Assembly (NCBI GenBank): GCA_023255765.1
Contig: JAGDVT010000019.1
Span: forward strand, 1 to 17,150
From: Candidatus Paceibacter sp.
GTDB taxonomy: Bacteria; Patescibacteriota; Minisyncoccia; UBA6257; HR35
Direction of reading: 5' to 3'
Length of the DNA: 17,150 nucleotides
Part shown: positions 1 through 7,329 of the stretch, piece by piece
Numbering within the stretch: the first letter of the stretch is position 1
Layout: each line of letters starts with the position of its first letter
Translations under genes and position numbers: made by a program
Notes under the pieces: model-generated
The model's database searches: none
What the model was told of the DNA's origin: nothing
The model's input: only the letters and a program-made list of their open reading frames with translations

Positions 1-24
1 TTTGTTATTTTTATTCATTTTCAT
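1..24 (-). CDS. Possible 5' end of a gene running off the left edge
   Basis: A minus-strand ATG at 24-22 opens a frame of eight codons (M K M N K N N K) up to the window edge. It lies about 12 bases downstream of a good -10 box, matching the near-leaderless arrangement seen at dnaG and rplM. Nothing can be said about the product. A second ATG two codons later (18-16) could also be the start. Confidence 0.25.
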
Positions 25-35
25 TATTTTTTAAT

Positions 36-41
36 ATTATA
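36..41 (-). promoter_or_regulatory. Possible -10 box for the gene at the left edge
   Basis: The minus strand reads TATAAT at 41-36. The best upstream -35 candidate is TTAACT with an overlong spacer of about 19 bases, so only the -10 is convincing. Transcription would begin near position 29, a few bases before the ATG at 24. Confidence 0.3.
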
Positions 42-80
42 GCATTAGTTTTTTTGAGAAAAGTTAAAGAGGTAGTTATA

Positions 81-121
81 TACAATCAATATTGCGGACG
101 TCGTACGTCCGCAGCATTGTA
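81..121. repeat. GC-rich hairpin downstream of rnj
   Basis: A perfect 9-bp stem (TGCGGACGT at 93-101 with ACGTCCGCA at 105-113) closes a 3-base loop. Outer arms TACAAT (81-86) and ATTGTA (116-121) can extend it past an internal loop. It begins 16 bases after the rnj stop and could end that transcript, but neither side has a clear T run. Its base composition contrasts sharply with its AT-rich surroundings, as in dispersed palindromic repeats. Confidence 0.6.
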
Positions 122-136
122 AATAAATAATTAAGA

Positions 137-1915
137 TTAAACTTTAATAACAACTGGTAAAACAACTGGTCTTCTGCCTGTTTTTCTGTAAAGAAATTCT
201 GAAATTTCTTCCTTTAAAGAGTATTTTATTTGTTCTTCTTGTATTATAGGAGCTTCTTCACCTAAATATTGAGTATTTTTTCTTACTATATTTTTAATCA
301 ATTCTCTTACTTCATTTAATAAACTTTTAGATTCTCTTAAATAGACAAAACCTCTTGATATAATATCTGGACTTGTTTTTATTTCTCCTGTTTGAGAATC
401 TATTGTAACTATAACAACAAACATTCCTTCTGTTGCTAAGGCTTTTCTATCTCTTAAAACAACATCTCCTACGCTTCCTAAACCTAAACCATCCACATAA
501 ACAAGGTTTGAAGGTACTTTTTCATTTGTTAATTCAATTCTATCAGGATACATTTTTACTACTTGACCATTAGTTGCTATTAAAATCCTTTCTTTATCAA
601 TTCCTAAATCAATACCAATTTCTTCTACAGCTTTTATCATATAATAATGCCCGTGTACAGGCATTAAATATTTTGGTTTTGTTAAATTTATAAATAATCT
701 TATATCATCTGCAAATGCATGCCCAGAAGCATGAATATCCATCATTTGATAATGGTAAATTTTTGCTCCTTGCTTAGTCAATGTATCTTTAAGATTTTGA
801 ATTATTCTTTCGTTACCAGGTATTACGGAAGAAGAAAATATTACGCTATCTCCATTTATTATTCTGAAATATTTATGTTCTCTATTTGCAATTCTCATTA
901 AAGCAGAACCTTCTTCCGCCTGAGAACCCGTACATATTATTAAAACTCTGTGCGGAGGTATTTTAAAAGAATCTTCTGGCCTTATGAATATTCCTTTTTC
1001 ATATTTTAAATATCCCAATCTTTTTGCTACTTCTACATTTATTCTCATTGTATGTCCATCAATTACCACTTTTCTTCCATATAGACCAGCTAAATATATA
1101 AGTTGTTGTATTCTCTCGAGCAAGGACGCAAAGGTTGATGCTATTATTCTTCCTCTGGCTTTTTTAAATATCTCCTCTAAATTCTCCATTATTTTTCTTT
1201 CAGAAATTATATGCCCTTGCTCAGGAGCATTTGTAGAATCAATCATTAATAAATCAATACCTTTATGAGCTAATTTAACAACCCTTGAAAGATCTGCTGG
1301 TTTGTCAAAGAATGGAGTAAAATCAATTTTAAAATCACCTGTATGCATTATATTTCCAACAGGAGTTTGTATAAAAAACCCTACAGAATCTGGTATATTG
1401 TGGTTAACATGGAAATAATCAATCAAGAAAGGACCTATTTTAAGTGTTTTATATTCATCTTTTTTGATTTCGTGTATTTCTAGCTTAGGAGAATTAGGAA
1501 AATCTTGTTGTCTTTTAATAATTAAACCTTTTGTAAGAGGAGTAGTATAAATTGGAGGATTGCCAATTTTATCTATAATATAAGGAATTGCGCCTATATG
1601 GTCATAATGCCCATGAGTAATTAAAATAGCTAAAATTTTATCTTTATTTTGAATTAAATATTCTGGATTGGGAATTATATAATCAACACCTAGCATATTT
1701 TCTGTTTCAGGATAACCTAAACCAACATCAATTACAATAATTTGTTCCTTGCCGTTTTTAGGAACCCATTCTAAAACAGTTAAATTTCTTCCAACTTCCT
1801 CTAAACCACCAATGGGAATTATCTTTAAAATTCCCTCTTGTTTAATAATCTTTTTTTCTACTTTTTTAGATTTTGGTATTTTAACGGTTTTTTCTAATAA
1901 AGCTTGCTGATCCAT
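137..1915 (-). CDS. rnj: Ribonuclease J
   Basis: Metallo-beta-lactamase/beta-CASP ribonuclease of 592 residues with endonuclease and 5'-to-3' exonuclease activity on RNA, acting in mRNA turnover and rRNA/tRNA maturation in bacteria of this type. After a basic N-terminal extension of about 28 residues comes the family opening IIPIGGLEEVGRN. The zinc-binding motif HGHYDH is at 101-106, followed by NHNIPDS near 172 and HTGD at 191-194. The beta-CASP region carries STFASLLERIQQ and a TGSQAEEG loop. Later come SGHA and PVHG, and the C-terminal domain ends in RRPVVLPVVIKV, so the protein is full length. Position 104 is Tyr where Glu is usual in this family. The gene starts with ATG and lies 57 bases after tRNA-Leu. 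It is the last gene of the long minus-strand run. J1/J2 subtype cannot be assigned. Confidence 0.95.
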   Translation of the reverse strand: MDQQALLEKTVKIPKSKKVEKKIIKQEGILKIIPIGGLEEVGRNLTVLEWVPKNGKEQIIVIDVGLGYPETENMLGVDYIIPNPEYLIQNKDKILAILITHGHYDHIGAIPYIIDKIGNPPIYTTPLTKGLIIKRQQDFPNSPKLEIHEIKKDEYKTLKIGPFLIDYFHVNHNIPDSVGFFIQTPVGNIMHTGDFKIDFTPFFDKPADLSRVVKLAHKGIDLLMIDSTNAPEQGHIISERKIMENLEEIFKKARGRIIASTFASLLERIQQLIYLAGLYGRKVVIDGHTMRINVEVAKRLGYLKYEKGIFIRPEDSFKIPPHRVLIICTGSQAEEGSALMRIANREHKYFRIINGDSVIFSSSVIPGNERIIQNLKDTLTKQGAKIYHYQMMDIHASGHAFADDIRLFINLTKPKYLMPVHGHYYMIKAVEEIGIDLGIDKERILIATNGQVVKMYPDRIELTNEKVPSNLVYVDGLGLGSVGDVVLRDRKALATEGMFVVIVTIDSQTGEIKTSPDIISRGFVYLRESKSLLNEVRELIKNIVRKNTQYLGEEAPIIQEEQIKYSLKEEISEFLYRKTGRRPVVLPVVIKV

Positions 1916-1972
1916 ATTGAAAATTACTTTTAATTAATTAAATTCGGCCATATTTAATATAAGTTAAGTATT

Positions 1973-2055
1973 TGCCGAGGGTGGGATTCGAACCCACACG
2001 GCTTTAAACCACAGGACTCTGAATCCTGCGCGTCTTCCAATTCCGCCACCTCGGC
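1973..2055 (-). tRNA. tRNA-Leu (anticodon CAG)
   Basis: The minus strand folds into a class II cloverleaf of 83 bases. The acceptor GCCGAGG pairs with CCTCGGC, with discriminator A. The anticodon stem CAGGA/TCCTG closes loop TTCAGAG, giving CAG (reads CUG). There is a long variable arm and a T arm GTGGG-TTCGAAT-CCCAC. CCA is not encoded. It starts 6 bases after the stop of the pilin-like gene and ends 57 bases before rnj, so it may be cut from a shared transcript. Confidence 0.96.
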
Positions 2056-2061
2056 TAATTT

Positions 2062-2991
2062 TTAGTAACCATAAGCGTAAAATTCCGTTAATATAGCATA
2101 ATTATTAGTTGAATTTGGTCTTACTGCTAATCTTAATTTTTGTGTATTTTGCCTAACATTTAATGTAACGGGTTGATTAGTAATAGTAGTGCTTGCTATC
2201 TCTATTGGAGTTTGATTTGTGGCTATAGGATAATAATACAAAGCAATATATGCACCAGGTGTTAGCCCACTTGTATAAATATTAACATAATCTACATATT
2301 TTGGTGTTTGTAAATCTAATTCGACAATATAGTCCTCTAAAGCAGGTGTAGATGTATTATCTCCTAAAATTTTACCAGTTTCAATATATCCATCGTTTAA
2401 CACAGTATAAGACTGACCATCACAGATAAGTGCAATATCAGTTACTATTGCAGCATATGCTTTTTTAAATAAATCATACTTTAAAATTGAACATCCGGTG
2501 TTTGCATCATAATAATAATATAATCCAGAAAGATTGCTTATTTGATTTTGGCCTGTTACGTTTTCTTTTATAATTAAATTTTTCAGCTCACCCTTTTCTC
2601 TTGTAACCATCCAATTAAAAACCCAACTTACAGGATAAAATAAGTCTTTAAAACCAAAATATCCTTGATAAGTTATAGGAGCAGTTTCGCCTCCTAATAT
2701 TGTTATTGTAGAAGGCCAATAAAAAAATGGTATCAAGTTTTCTTTACCAAAATACGGAACAGTAACTTCTTGTCCAGGTACTACATCCTTAACCATATTT
2801 AATTTATATAAACCATAATTCAAAGAAGATAAAGTTGAAGAGAACCATTTATTAGCCCTTAAAATTAAATTAGAAAAACTTATTTCTTTGTTCATAATAA
2901 ATGCTATACTAATTGCTAATGTTATCCCTAAAACAAATAACACTATAATCAAAGCAAATGTTATTTCTCCTTTATTATTCAAAAACTCCAT
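2062..2991 (-). CDS. Large minor pilin-like protein, possible GspK/PilX-type tip subunit
   Basis: 309 residues. The N-terminus MEFLNNKGEITFALIIVL looks like a short basic leader ending in Gly, followed by a hydrophobic helix (about residues 10-32), as in type IV prepilins. The residue at mature position +5 is Ala rather than Glu if cleavage follows Gly8. The rest is a large extracytoplasmic domain. The last 90 residues are Thr/Asn/Tyr-rich with alternating hydrophobics (for example YVDYVNIYTSG, AYIALYYYP, KLRLAVRP), which suggests a beta-sandwich, perhaps a discoidin-like fold. It is the third of three overlapping pilin-like genes and overlaps the previous one by 13 bases. GspK-class tip pseudopilins are larger than their partners and lack Glu5, which fits, but the assignment is inference. 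The domain is not recognised at family level. Confidence 0.7.
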   Translation of the reverse strand: MEFLNNKGEITFALIIVLFVLGITLAISIAFIMNKEISFSNLILRANKWFSSTLSSLNYGLYKLNMVKDVVPGQEVTVPYFGKENLIPFFYWPSTITILGGETAPITYQGYFGFKDLFYPVSWVFNWMVTREKGELKNLIIKENVTGQNQISNLSGLYYYYDANTGCSILKYDLFKKAYAAIVTDIALICDGQSYTVLNDGYIETGKILGDNTSTPALEDYIVELDLQTPKYVDYVNIYTSGLTPGAYIALYYYPIATNQTPIEIASTTITNQPVTLNVRQNTQKLRLAVRPNSTNNYAILTEFYAYGY

Positions 2992-3452
2992 ATATAAATC
3001 ACGGAAGTTGCATTAATATTTTGGTCGCCCCTTAAATTTTTTAAACTTATATTAATATTAATGAAAGGACCCGAAGTTGAAATTAAAAATTTATCTACCA
3101 CTAACTTATCTGAAGTAAATTTGAAAGTTCCTTGATTATTTTCTAAAAATATAGCTGAACTTGATGGATAATATTTTTCATAAGTGTTGTCATTAAAATA
3201 AAATGTAATAGAAGTATTGGTAATAGAAGGAATTGTACTTGAAGGATTAGCTTTTATAGAATTAAAGTAGAATTTTTGCAAAATCTTATACATTTCGGTC
3301 CTTAAGGTTAAACGTTCAATATATAAAGTAGAATAAAAAATTATAGCATAAAAAAGAATAAAAGTCAAAAGTACTACAATTGCAATTATCCCTAAATATG
3401 CCAAAAGTTCTATTAAAGTAAAGGCCTTTTTACGGTAAGTAAATCTCTCCAT
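2979..3452 (-). CDS. Type IV prepilin-like minor (pseudo)pilin, GspJ/PilW-like by position
   Basis: 157 residues. The prepilin signal is clear: a basic leader ending RKKA, then FTLIELLAYLGIIAIVVLL with Glu at mature position 5. Prepilin peptidase would cut after Ala10, an accepted though less common alternative to Gly. A long hydrophobic helix (11-40) is followed by a small beta-rich domain. The gene overlaps its upstream neighbour by 23 bases and its downstream neighbour by 13, so the three products are probably made together. In type II secretion and type IV pilus systems such minor subunits prime fibre assembly. The J-like label rests on gene order only. Confidence 0.82.
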   Translation of the reverse strand: MERFTYRKKAFTLIELLAYLGIIAIVVLLTFILFYAIIFYSTLYIERLTLRTEMYKILQKFYFNSIKANPSSTIPSITNTSITFYFNDNTYEKYYPSSSAIFLENNQGTFKFTSDKLVVDKFLISTSGPFININISLKNLRGDQNINATSVIYIWSF

Positions 3453-3987
3453 CTGTGTTTACACCTGATGTTGAATAATATTGATTTATTGTTGTGGTTG
3501 GTGTAACATAAATAACGCTACTAGTTGCTACTATCCATTCATCTTGGAAAAATACAAATTCTTTCAAATTGGTTAAAATCAATGGTGATGAATATATATA
3601 GCTTGGTGTTTGTACATATACTTCAATCAATTTTTTAGCAGGATCATTCTCAAAAATTGGATCTATTACTCTAAACCAAACCGCATAGTTATCTCCTAAA
3701 TAATTGTAATATTCTCTGCCTTCCTTAATTAAATAACCCGTTGTAGTAGATTCTAATTTATAATCCGTATCTTTAGTTAACATATCTAGCATTATAAAAT
3801 TTTCTCTTGCTATACCATTTAATATATTTATATAATTTGAAGAAAGATTGAAAACAATCAGACTATCTTCTGAATATCTTATAGCCCTTGGTATTATAGT
3901 AAAAATTAAGAATAAAGAAACTGCAAGAATTATTAAAACTACAACACCTATTAGTACTTCTATTAAAAATTGTGCTTTTATTTTCAT
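3430..3987 (-). CDS. Type IV prepilin-like minor (pseudo)pilin, GspI/PilV-like by position
   Basis: 185 residues. The start MKIKA-QFLIEVLIGVVVLI is a prepilin N-terminus with a very short leader, likely cleavage after Ala5, and Glu at mature position 5. The hydrophobic helix runs to about residue 35, followed by a globular domain with sequence such as YNYLGDNYAVWFRVIDP. The ATG lies 3 bases after the fusA stop, so the gene is cotranscribed with the translation genes. It is the first of three overlapping pilin-like genes. No assembly ATPase, platform protein, prepilin peptidase or major pilin is present in the window, so the partner machinery must be elsewhere. Confidence 0.82.
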   Translation of the reverse strand: MKIKAQFLIEVLIGVVVLIILAVSLFLIFTIIPRAIRYSEDSLIVFNLSSNYINILNGIARENFIMLDMLTKDTDYKLESTTTGYLIKEGREYYNYLGDNYAVWFRVIDPIFENDPAKKLIEVYVQTPSYIYSSPLILTNLKEFVFFQDEWIVATSSVIYVTPTTTINQYYSTSGVNTDGEIYLP

Positions 3988-3990
3988 TAA

Positions 3991-6120
3991 CTATTTTTTT
4001 ACCTTTTGTCTATTATTTATAATTGATTCAAATAGATATTGCGGCACTTCTTGATAGTGAGAAAATTCCATATAGCTAAATCCTCTACCTTGTGTTAATG
4101 ACCTTAGAACGGTTACATACCCAAACATTTCTGATAAAGGAACCTTTGCTAATATTTTTTTCATTTCCCCCATATCTTCTACTTCTTCTATTTTTGCTCT
4201 TCTACTTGCCAAATCTCCTGTAACATCTCCCAAAAATTCTGATGGCACTATTACTTCCAATTTCATAATAGGTTCAAGAAATATAGGGTTCGCCTTTTTA
4301 ACGGCTTCTTTAAAGGCTATTTCTGCTGCTATTTTAAAAGCTAAATCAGAAGAGTCAACTTCATGAAATGATCCATCAAATAAAATAACTCTAATATCTC
4401 TAACGGGATATCCTGCAATAACTCCTTTTTCCATAGCTTCTCTTATACCTTTTTCAACTGCAGGTATGAAATTATCGGGTATTACTCCACCTTTAATTGC
4501 ATTTACAAATTCAAATCCTTTATCTCTTTCGAGGGGTTCTACTCTTATTACTACATGACCATACTGACCTCTACCACCACTTTGTCTAATGTATTTTCCT
4601 TCAGCCTCTACGCTTTTTGTAATAGTTTCTCTGTAAGCAACTTGGGGTGTCCCTACATTTGTTTCAACTTTAAATTCTCTTCTCAATCTATCAACCATAA
4701 TTTCTAAATGCAATTCACCCATTCCGCCAATTAAGGTTTCACCTGTTTCTTGATCAACTTTTATTTTAAAAGTAGGATCCTCATCTGATAAAGCTTTTAG
4801 GTAAATACCCATTTTTTCTTGATCTTGCTTTGTTTTGGGTTCTATTTTCATCCAAATAACAGGTTCTGCAAATTGAATACTTTCTAATACAATAGGATTT
4901 TTAGGATCACATATTGTATCTCCTGTTTTTAAGTCTTTTACTCCTACAATTGCTCCTATATCTCCAGCAAATAATTCTTCTATTTCTTCTCGATGATTAG
5001 CATGCATTCTAACTATTCTTCCTGCCCTAAATGTTTCATTTGTTCTAGTATTTAAAACAGTATCGCCTCTTTTAATAATTCCGGAATAAACTCTTATATA
5101 TGTTAAAGTCCCAACAAATGGATCAACTGCAATTTTAAAGGCTAAAGCACAAAACGGTTCGTTATCATTAGGTTGTCTGTATATTTCTGCATTTGTTTTG
5201 GGATCCCATCCTTTAACTGGTGGTAAATCAACTGGCGAAGGCAAAAAATCAACTACACCGTCTAAAATTAATTGAATTCCTTTGTTTTTTAGCGCAGAAC
5301 CAGCGTAAACGGGTATAAATGTATAATTAATACAAGCTCGTCTTATAGCTTTTCTGATGTCTTCTTCATTAAAATTATTAGCAAAATATTTGTCCATAAA
5401 TTCTTCATCTGATTCTGCAAGTTTTTCCAGCATATAATTTCTATATTCATTTGCATAATCTTTTAAATCATTAGGAATATCTTCTATTTTTAATATTTCT
5501 CCTTTTTCCCCTTCAAAATAAACAGCTTTCATACGAATAAGATCAATAACTCCTTTAAAATTTTCTTGTATTCCTATAGGAATAGTTACAGGAACAGCAT
5601 TTTTTGTTAATCTATTATGAATTGACTTTAACGAATCTTCAAAGCTTGCTCCCATTCTATCTAATTTGTTTATAAAACACAATCTAGGAACTTTATATTT
5701 ATCAGCTTGGTGCCAAACTGTTTCTGATTGTGCTTCAACTCCCTGCACTCCATCAAAAACTACTATTGCTCCATCTAAAACTCTAAGAGATCTTTCTACT
5801 TCTGCAGTAAAATCAACGTGTCCCGGTGTATCAATAATATTTATTTTATATTCTCCTTTGATTCTTTCTTCTACTGTTTCTGCCTGTTTTTTGTAGCTTT
5901 GAGTCCAAAAACAAGTAACAGCTGCAGCAGTAATCGTTATACCCCTTTCTCTTTCTTGAGGCATCCAATCAGTAACAGTAGTCCCTTCATGAACTTCTCC
6001 TATTTTATGAGACATTCCTGTGTAATACAAAATTCTTTCTGTTGTCGTAGTTTTACCTGCATCAATATGAGCTATTATCCCTATATTTCTTGTTTTTTCG
6101 ATTGGGTATAATCTAGGCAT
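3991..6120 (-). CDS. fusA: Elongation factor G
   Basis: Translational GTPase that moves tRNA-mRNA through the ribosome and splits ribosomes with RRF. With the ATG at 6120 the protein has 709 residues and begins MPRLYPIEKTRNIGIIAHID, the usual EF-G start. G motifs: AHIDAGKTT (17-25), RGITI, DTPGH (97-101), NKLD (151-154) and SAL. Domains II-V follow, including the domain IV segment RQSGGRGQYGHV and a complete C-terminus (SYMEFSHYQEVP). An in-frame TTG at 6150 would add ten residues and run 28 bases into rpsG. I reject it because the ATG sits 2 bases after the rpsG stop and matches family length. No strong SD is visible. The next genes encode pilins rather than EF-Tu. Confidence 0.97.
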   Translation of the reverse strand: MPRLYPIEKTRNIGIIAHIDAGKTTTTERILYYTGMSHKIGEVHEGTTVTDWMPQERERGITITAAAVTCFWTQSYKKQAETVEERIKGEYKINIIDTPGHVDFTAEVERSLRVLDGAIVVFDGVQGVEAQSETVWHQADKYKVPRLCFINKLDRMGASFEDSLKSIHNRLTKNAVPVTIPIGIQENFKGVIDLIRMKAVYFEGEKGEILKIEDIPNDLKDYANEYRNYMLEKLAESDEEFMDKYFANNFNEEDIRKAIRRACINYTFIPVYAGSALKNKGIQLILDGVVDFLPSPVDLPPVKGWDPKTNAEIYRQPNDNEPFCALAFKIAVDPFVGTLTYIRVYSGIIKRGDTVLNTRTNETFRAGRIVRMHANHREEIEELFAGDIGAIVGVKDLKTGDTICDPKNPIVLESIQFAEPVIWMKIEPKTKQDQEKMGIYLKALSDEDPTFKIKVDQETGETLIGGMGELHLEIMVDRLRREFKVETNVGTPQVAYRETITKSVEAEGKYIRQSGGRGQYGHVVIRVEPLERDKGFEFVNAIKGGVIPDNFIPAVEKGIREAMEKGVIAGYPVRDIRVILFDGSFHEVDSSDLAFKIAAEIAFKEAVKKANPIFLEPIMKLEVIVPSEFLGDVTGDLASRRAKIEEVEDMGEMKKILAKVPLSEMFGYVTVLRSLTQGRGFSYMEFSHYQEVPQYLFESIINNRQKVKK

Positions 6121-6122
6121 TT

Positions 6123-6614
6123 TTATTTTTTCTTCTTTTTGCCCCACCAAGCAAAGTGGGCAAAAGCTCTGTTAGCTTCTGCTAATTTATGCATTTCTAC
6201 TTTTTTCTTATAAGCTTCGCCCTCATTGTTTGCAGCTGATATTATTTCTTCTGCAAGCCTTATATACATAGGCTTACCTTTTTTATTTCTGGCTGCCTCA
6301 ATTATCCATTTAACAGCTTTTGAAAATCTTCTTTCAGCTCTTACTACACGGGGAACTAAATATGTAGCTCCGGCTACTCTTCTAGGCCATACTTCTAGTA
6401 GGGGAGCCACATTTTTAATAGCTTGTTGAAATGTTTTAAATGGATCTTGACCTGTTTTCTCTTTAATGTAATCTAATGCTGAATAAAATATTTTAGCTGC
6501 TTTCATTTTTTTACCATCTCTCATCAAATTATTAATAAATCTAGTAACAGCAACGCTGTTATATACAGGATCAGGCTGCCATTTTCTTTCTATATTTACT
6601 GGTCTTCTTGCCAT
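6123..6614 (-). CDS. rpsG: 30S ribosomal protein S7
   Basis: 163 residues. S7 organises the 3' major (head) domain of 16S rRNA and lines the E site. The sequence follows the family throughout: VNSVAVTRFINNLMRDGKK-like N-terminus (here YNSVAVTRFINN), then NVAPLLEVWPRRVAGATYLV and VRAERRFSKAVKWI, ending EANRAFAHFAWWGKKKKK with a lysine tail. The start is ATG. The upstream gap to rpsL is 35 bases without an SD-like sequence, and the downstream gap to the fusA ATG is 2 bases. Gene order rpsL-rpsG-fusA is that of the str operon. Confidence 0.97.
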   Translation of the reverse strand: MARRPVNIERKWQPDPVYNSVAVTRFINNLMRDGKKMKAAKIFYSALDYIKEKTGQDPFKTFQQAIKNVAPLLEVWPRRVAGATYLVPRVVRAERRFSKAVKWIIEAARNKKGKPMYIRLAEEIISAANNEGEAYKKKVEMHKLAEANRAFAHFAWWGKKKKK

Positions 6615-6649
6615 TTTTTATTTTAACTCAGAATTTTACAGAAAATATA

Positions 6650-7060
6650 TTATTTCTCCTTCTTTGCTCCATATAAAGAACGACCTTGTTTTCTACCCTC
6701 CACTGGAGCTGCATCGTATACCCCTCTTACTATATGATATCTAACTCCAGGAAGGTCCTTAACTCTACCTCCTCTTACCAAGACGATAGAATGTTCTTGA
6801 AGGTTATGTCCTATGCCGGGAATATAAGCTGTAACTTCTTTACCATTACTTAATCTGACTTTTGCTACTTTTCTTAATGCTGAGTTTGGTTTTTTGGGAG
6901 TCATAGTATAAACTCTAACACATACCCCTCTTTTAAAAGGAGCTGGTAAGTATATTTCTTTTTTCTTCAATGAATTATAATGCCATAATAAAGCAGTTGC
7001 TCTCTTTTTCTCTTTTCTTTTTTCTCTTCCCTTTCTAACTAATTGATTTATTGTTGGCAT
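6650..7060 (-). CDS. rpsL: 30S ribosomal protein S12
   Basis: 136 residues. S12 is the decoding-centre protein of the small subunit. Recognisable blocks: MPTINQLVRKGR, the loop TPKKPNSALRKVAKVRL carrying the lysine altered in streptomycin-resistant mutants (wild type here), and GGRVKDLPGVRYHIVRG, also wild type. The ATG at 7060 is only 4 bases after the 3' end of tRNA-Phe. If tRNA processing releases the mRNA, the message begins about 4 bases before the start codon. An AGG that could act as a weak SD lies inside the tRNA acceptor stem. It is the first protein gene of a str-type cluster. Confidence 0.97.
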   Translation of the reverse strand: MPTINQLVRKGREKRKEKKRATALLWHYNSLKKKEIYLPAPFKRGVCVRVYTMTPKKPNSALRKVAKVRLSNGKEVTAYIPGIGHNLQEHSIVLVRGGRVKDLPGVRYHIVRGVYDAAPVEGRKQGRSLYGAKKEK

Positions 7061-7064
7061 TTTG

Positions 7065-7136
7065 TGCCTGGGGAGGGAATCGAACCCCCGACGCCGGGCT
7101 CTTCAGGCCCGCGCTCTACCACTGAGCTACCCAGGC
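7065..7136 (-). tRNA. tRNA-Phe (anticodon GAA), G37
   Basis: Minus-strand cloverleaf of 72 bases. The acceptor GCCTGGG/CCCAGGC has discriminator A. The D arm is GCTC/GAGC. The anticodon stem CGGGC/GCCCG closes loop CTGAAGA, giving GAA. The T arm is GGGGG-TTCGATT-CCCTC with one G-T pair. CCA is not encoded. Base 37 is G, whereas most bacterial tRNA-Phe carries A there. It ends 4 bases before the rpsL ATG. Confidence 0.95.
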
Positions 7137-7147
7137 ATATACCTCTA

Positions 7148-7182
7148 GGCCCGCCTTGACTCGCGTCAAAGCGAGGCAGGCC
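7148..7182. repeat. GC-rich hairpin with a 5-base bulge upstream of tRNA-Phe
   Basis: The left arm TTGAC (7156-7160) pairs with GTCAA (7165-7169) around a TCGC loop. The outer arms GGCCCGCC (7148-7155) and GGCAGGCC (7175-7182) pair with one mismatch after a bulge AGCGA (7170-7174). The element is far richer in G and C than its surroundings. It lies 12 bases upstream of the tRNA-Phe 5' end and has no T run on either side, so it does not look like a terminator. It may be a dispersed repeat. Confidence 0.6.
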
Positions 7183-7238
7183 ACACCACCCCGCACCACC
7201 CCTAAGCGCGCAAATCTTTCTTTACTTTATTATTCAGC

Positions 7239-7319
7239 ATTTGCCTGAAGGTCATTCCGGCACAAAATGTACGTAAGCATTTGTAGGCCATGGCTTCGGG
7301 GAATGACCTGAAGGCAAAT
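7239..7319. repeat. 81-bp imperfect inverted repeat between tRNA-His and tRNA-Phe
   Basis: The arms at 7239-7258 (ATTTGCCTGAAGGTCATTCC) and 7300-7319 are 20-bp inverted repeats that differ only in the central two bases. Each arm carries CCTGAAGG, so the fold places GA opposite GA. An inner pair, ACAAAATG (7262-7269) with CATTTGT (7278-7284), adds a second helix with one bulged base. The element fills most of the 193-base spacer between the two tRNAs. It has no open frame of its own that I trust. It could be a non-autonomous mobile or palindromic repeat, or a structured processing signal. Confidence 0.7.
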
Positions 7320-7329
7320 ACATATTCGT

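Noticed and set aside
719..1268. Plus-strand frames opposite rnj
   Set aside because: They are antisense to a fully conserved RNase J and show no recognisable protein features.
6121..6150. Upstream TTG start extending EF-G by ten residues
   Set aside because: The start is TTG, lies inside rpsG, and the extra residues precede the normal EF-G N-terminus; the ATG at 6120 fits better.
3848..6429. Plus-strand frames opposite the first pilin gene, fusA and rpsG
   Set aside because: Shadows of well-conserved minus-strand genes in an AT-rich sequence.
7150..7175. TTGACG as a -35 box for tRNA-Phe/rpsL
   Set aside because: It is part of a hairpin arm and no TATAAT-like box occurs at 15-19 bases; the only TATATG lies at about 22.
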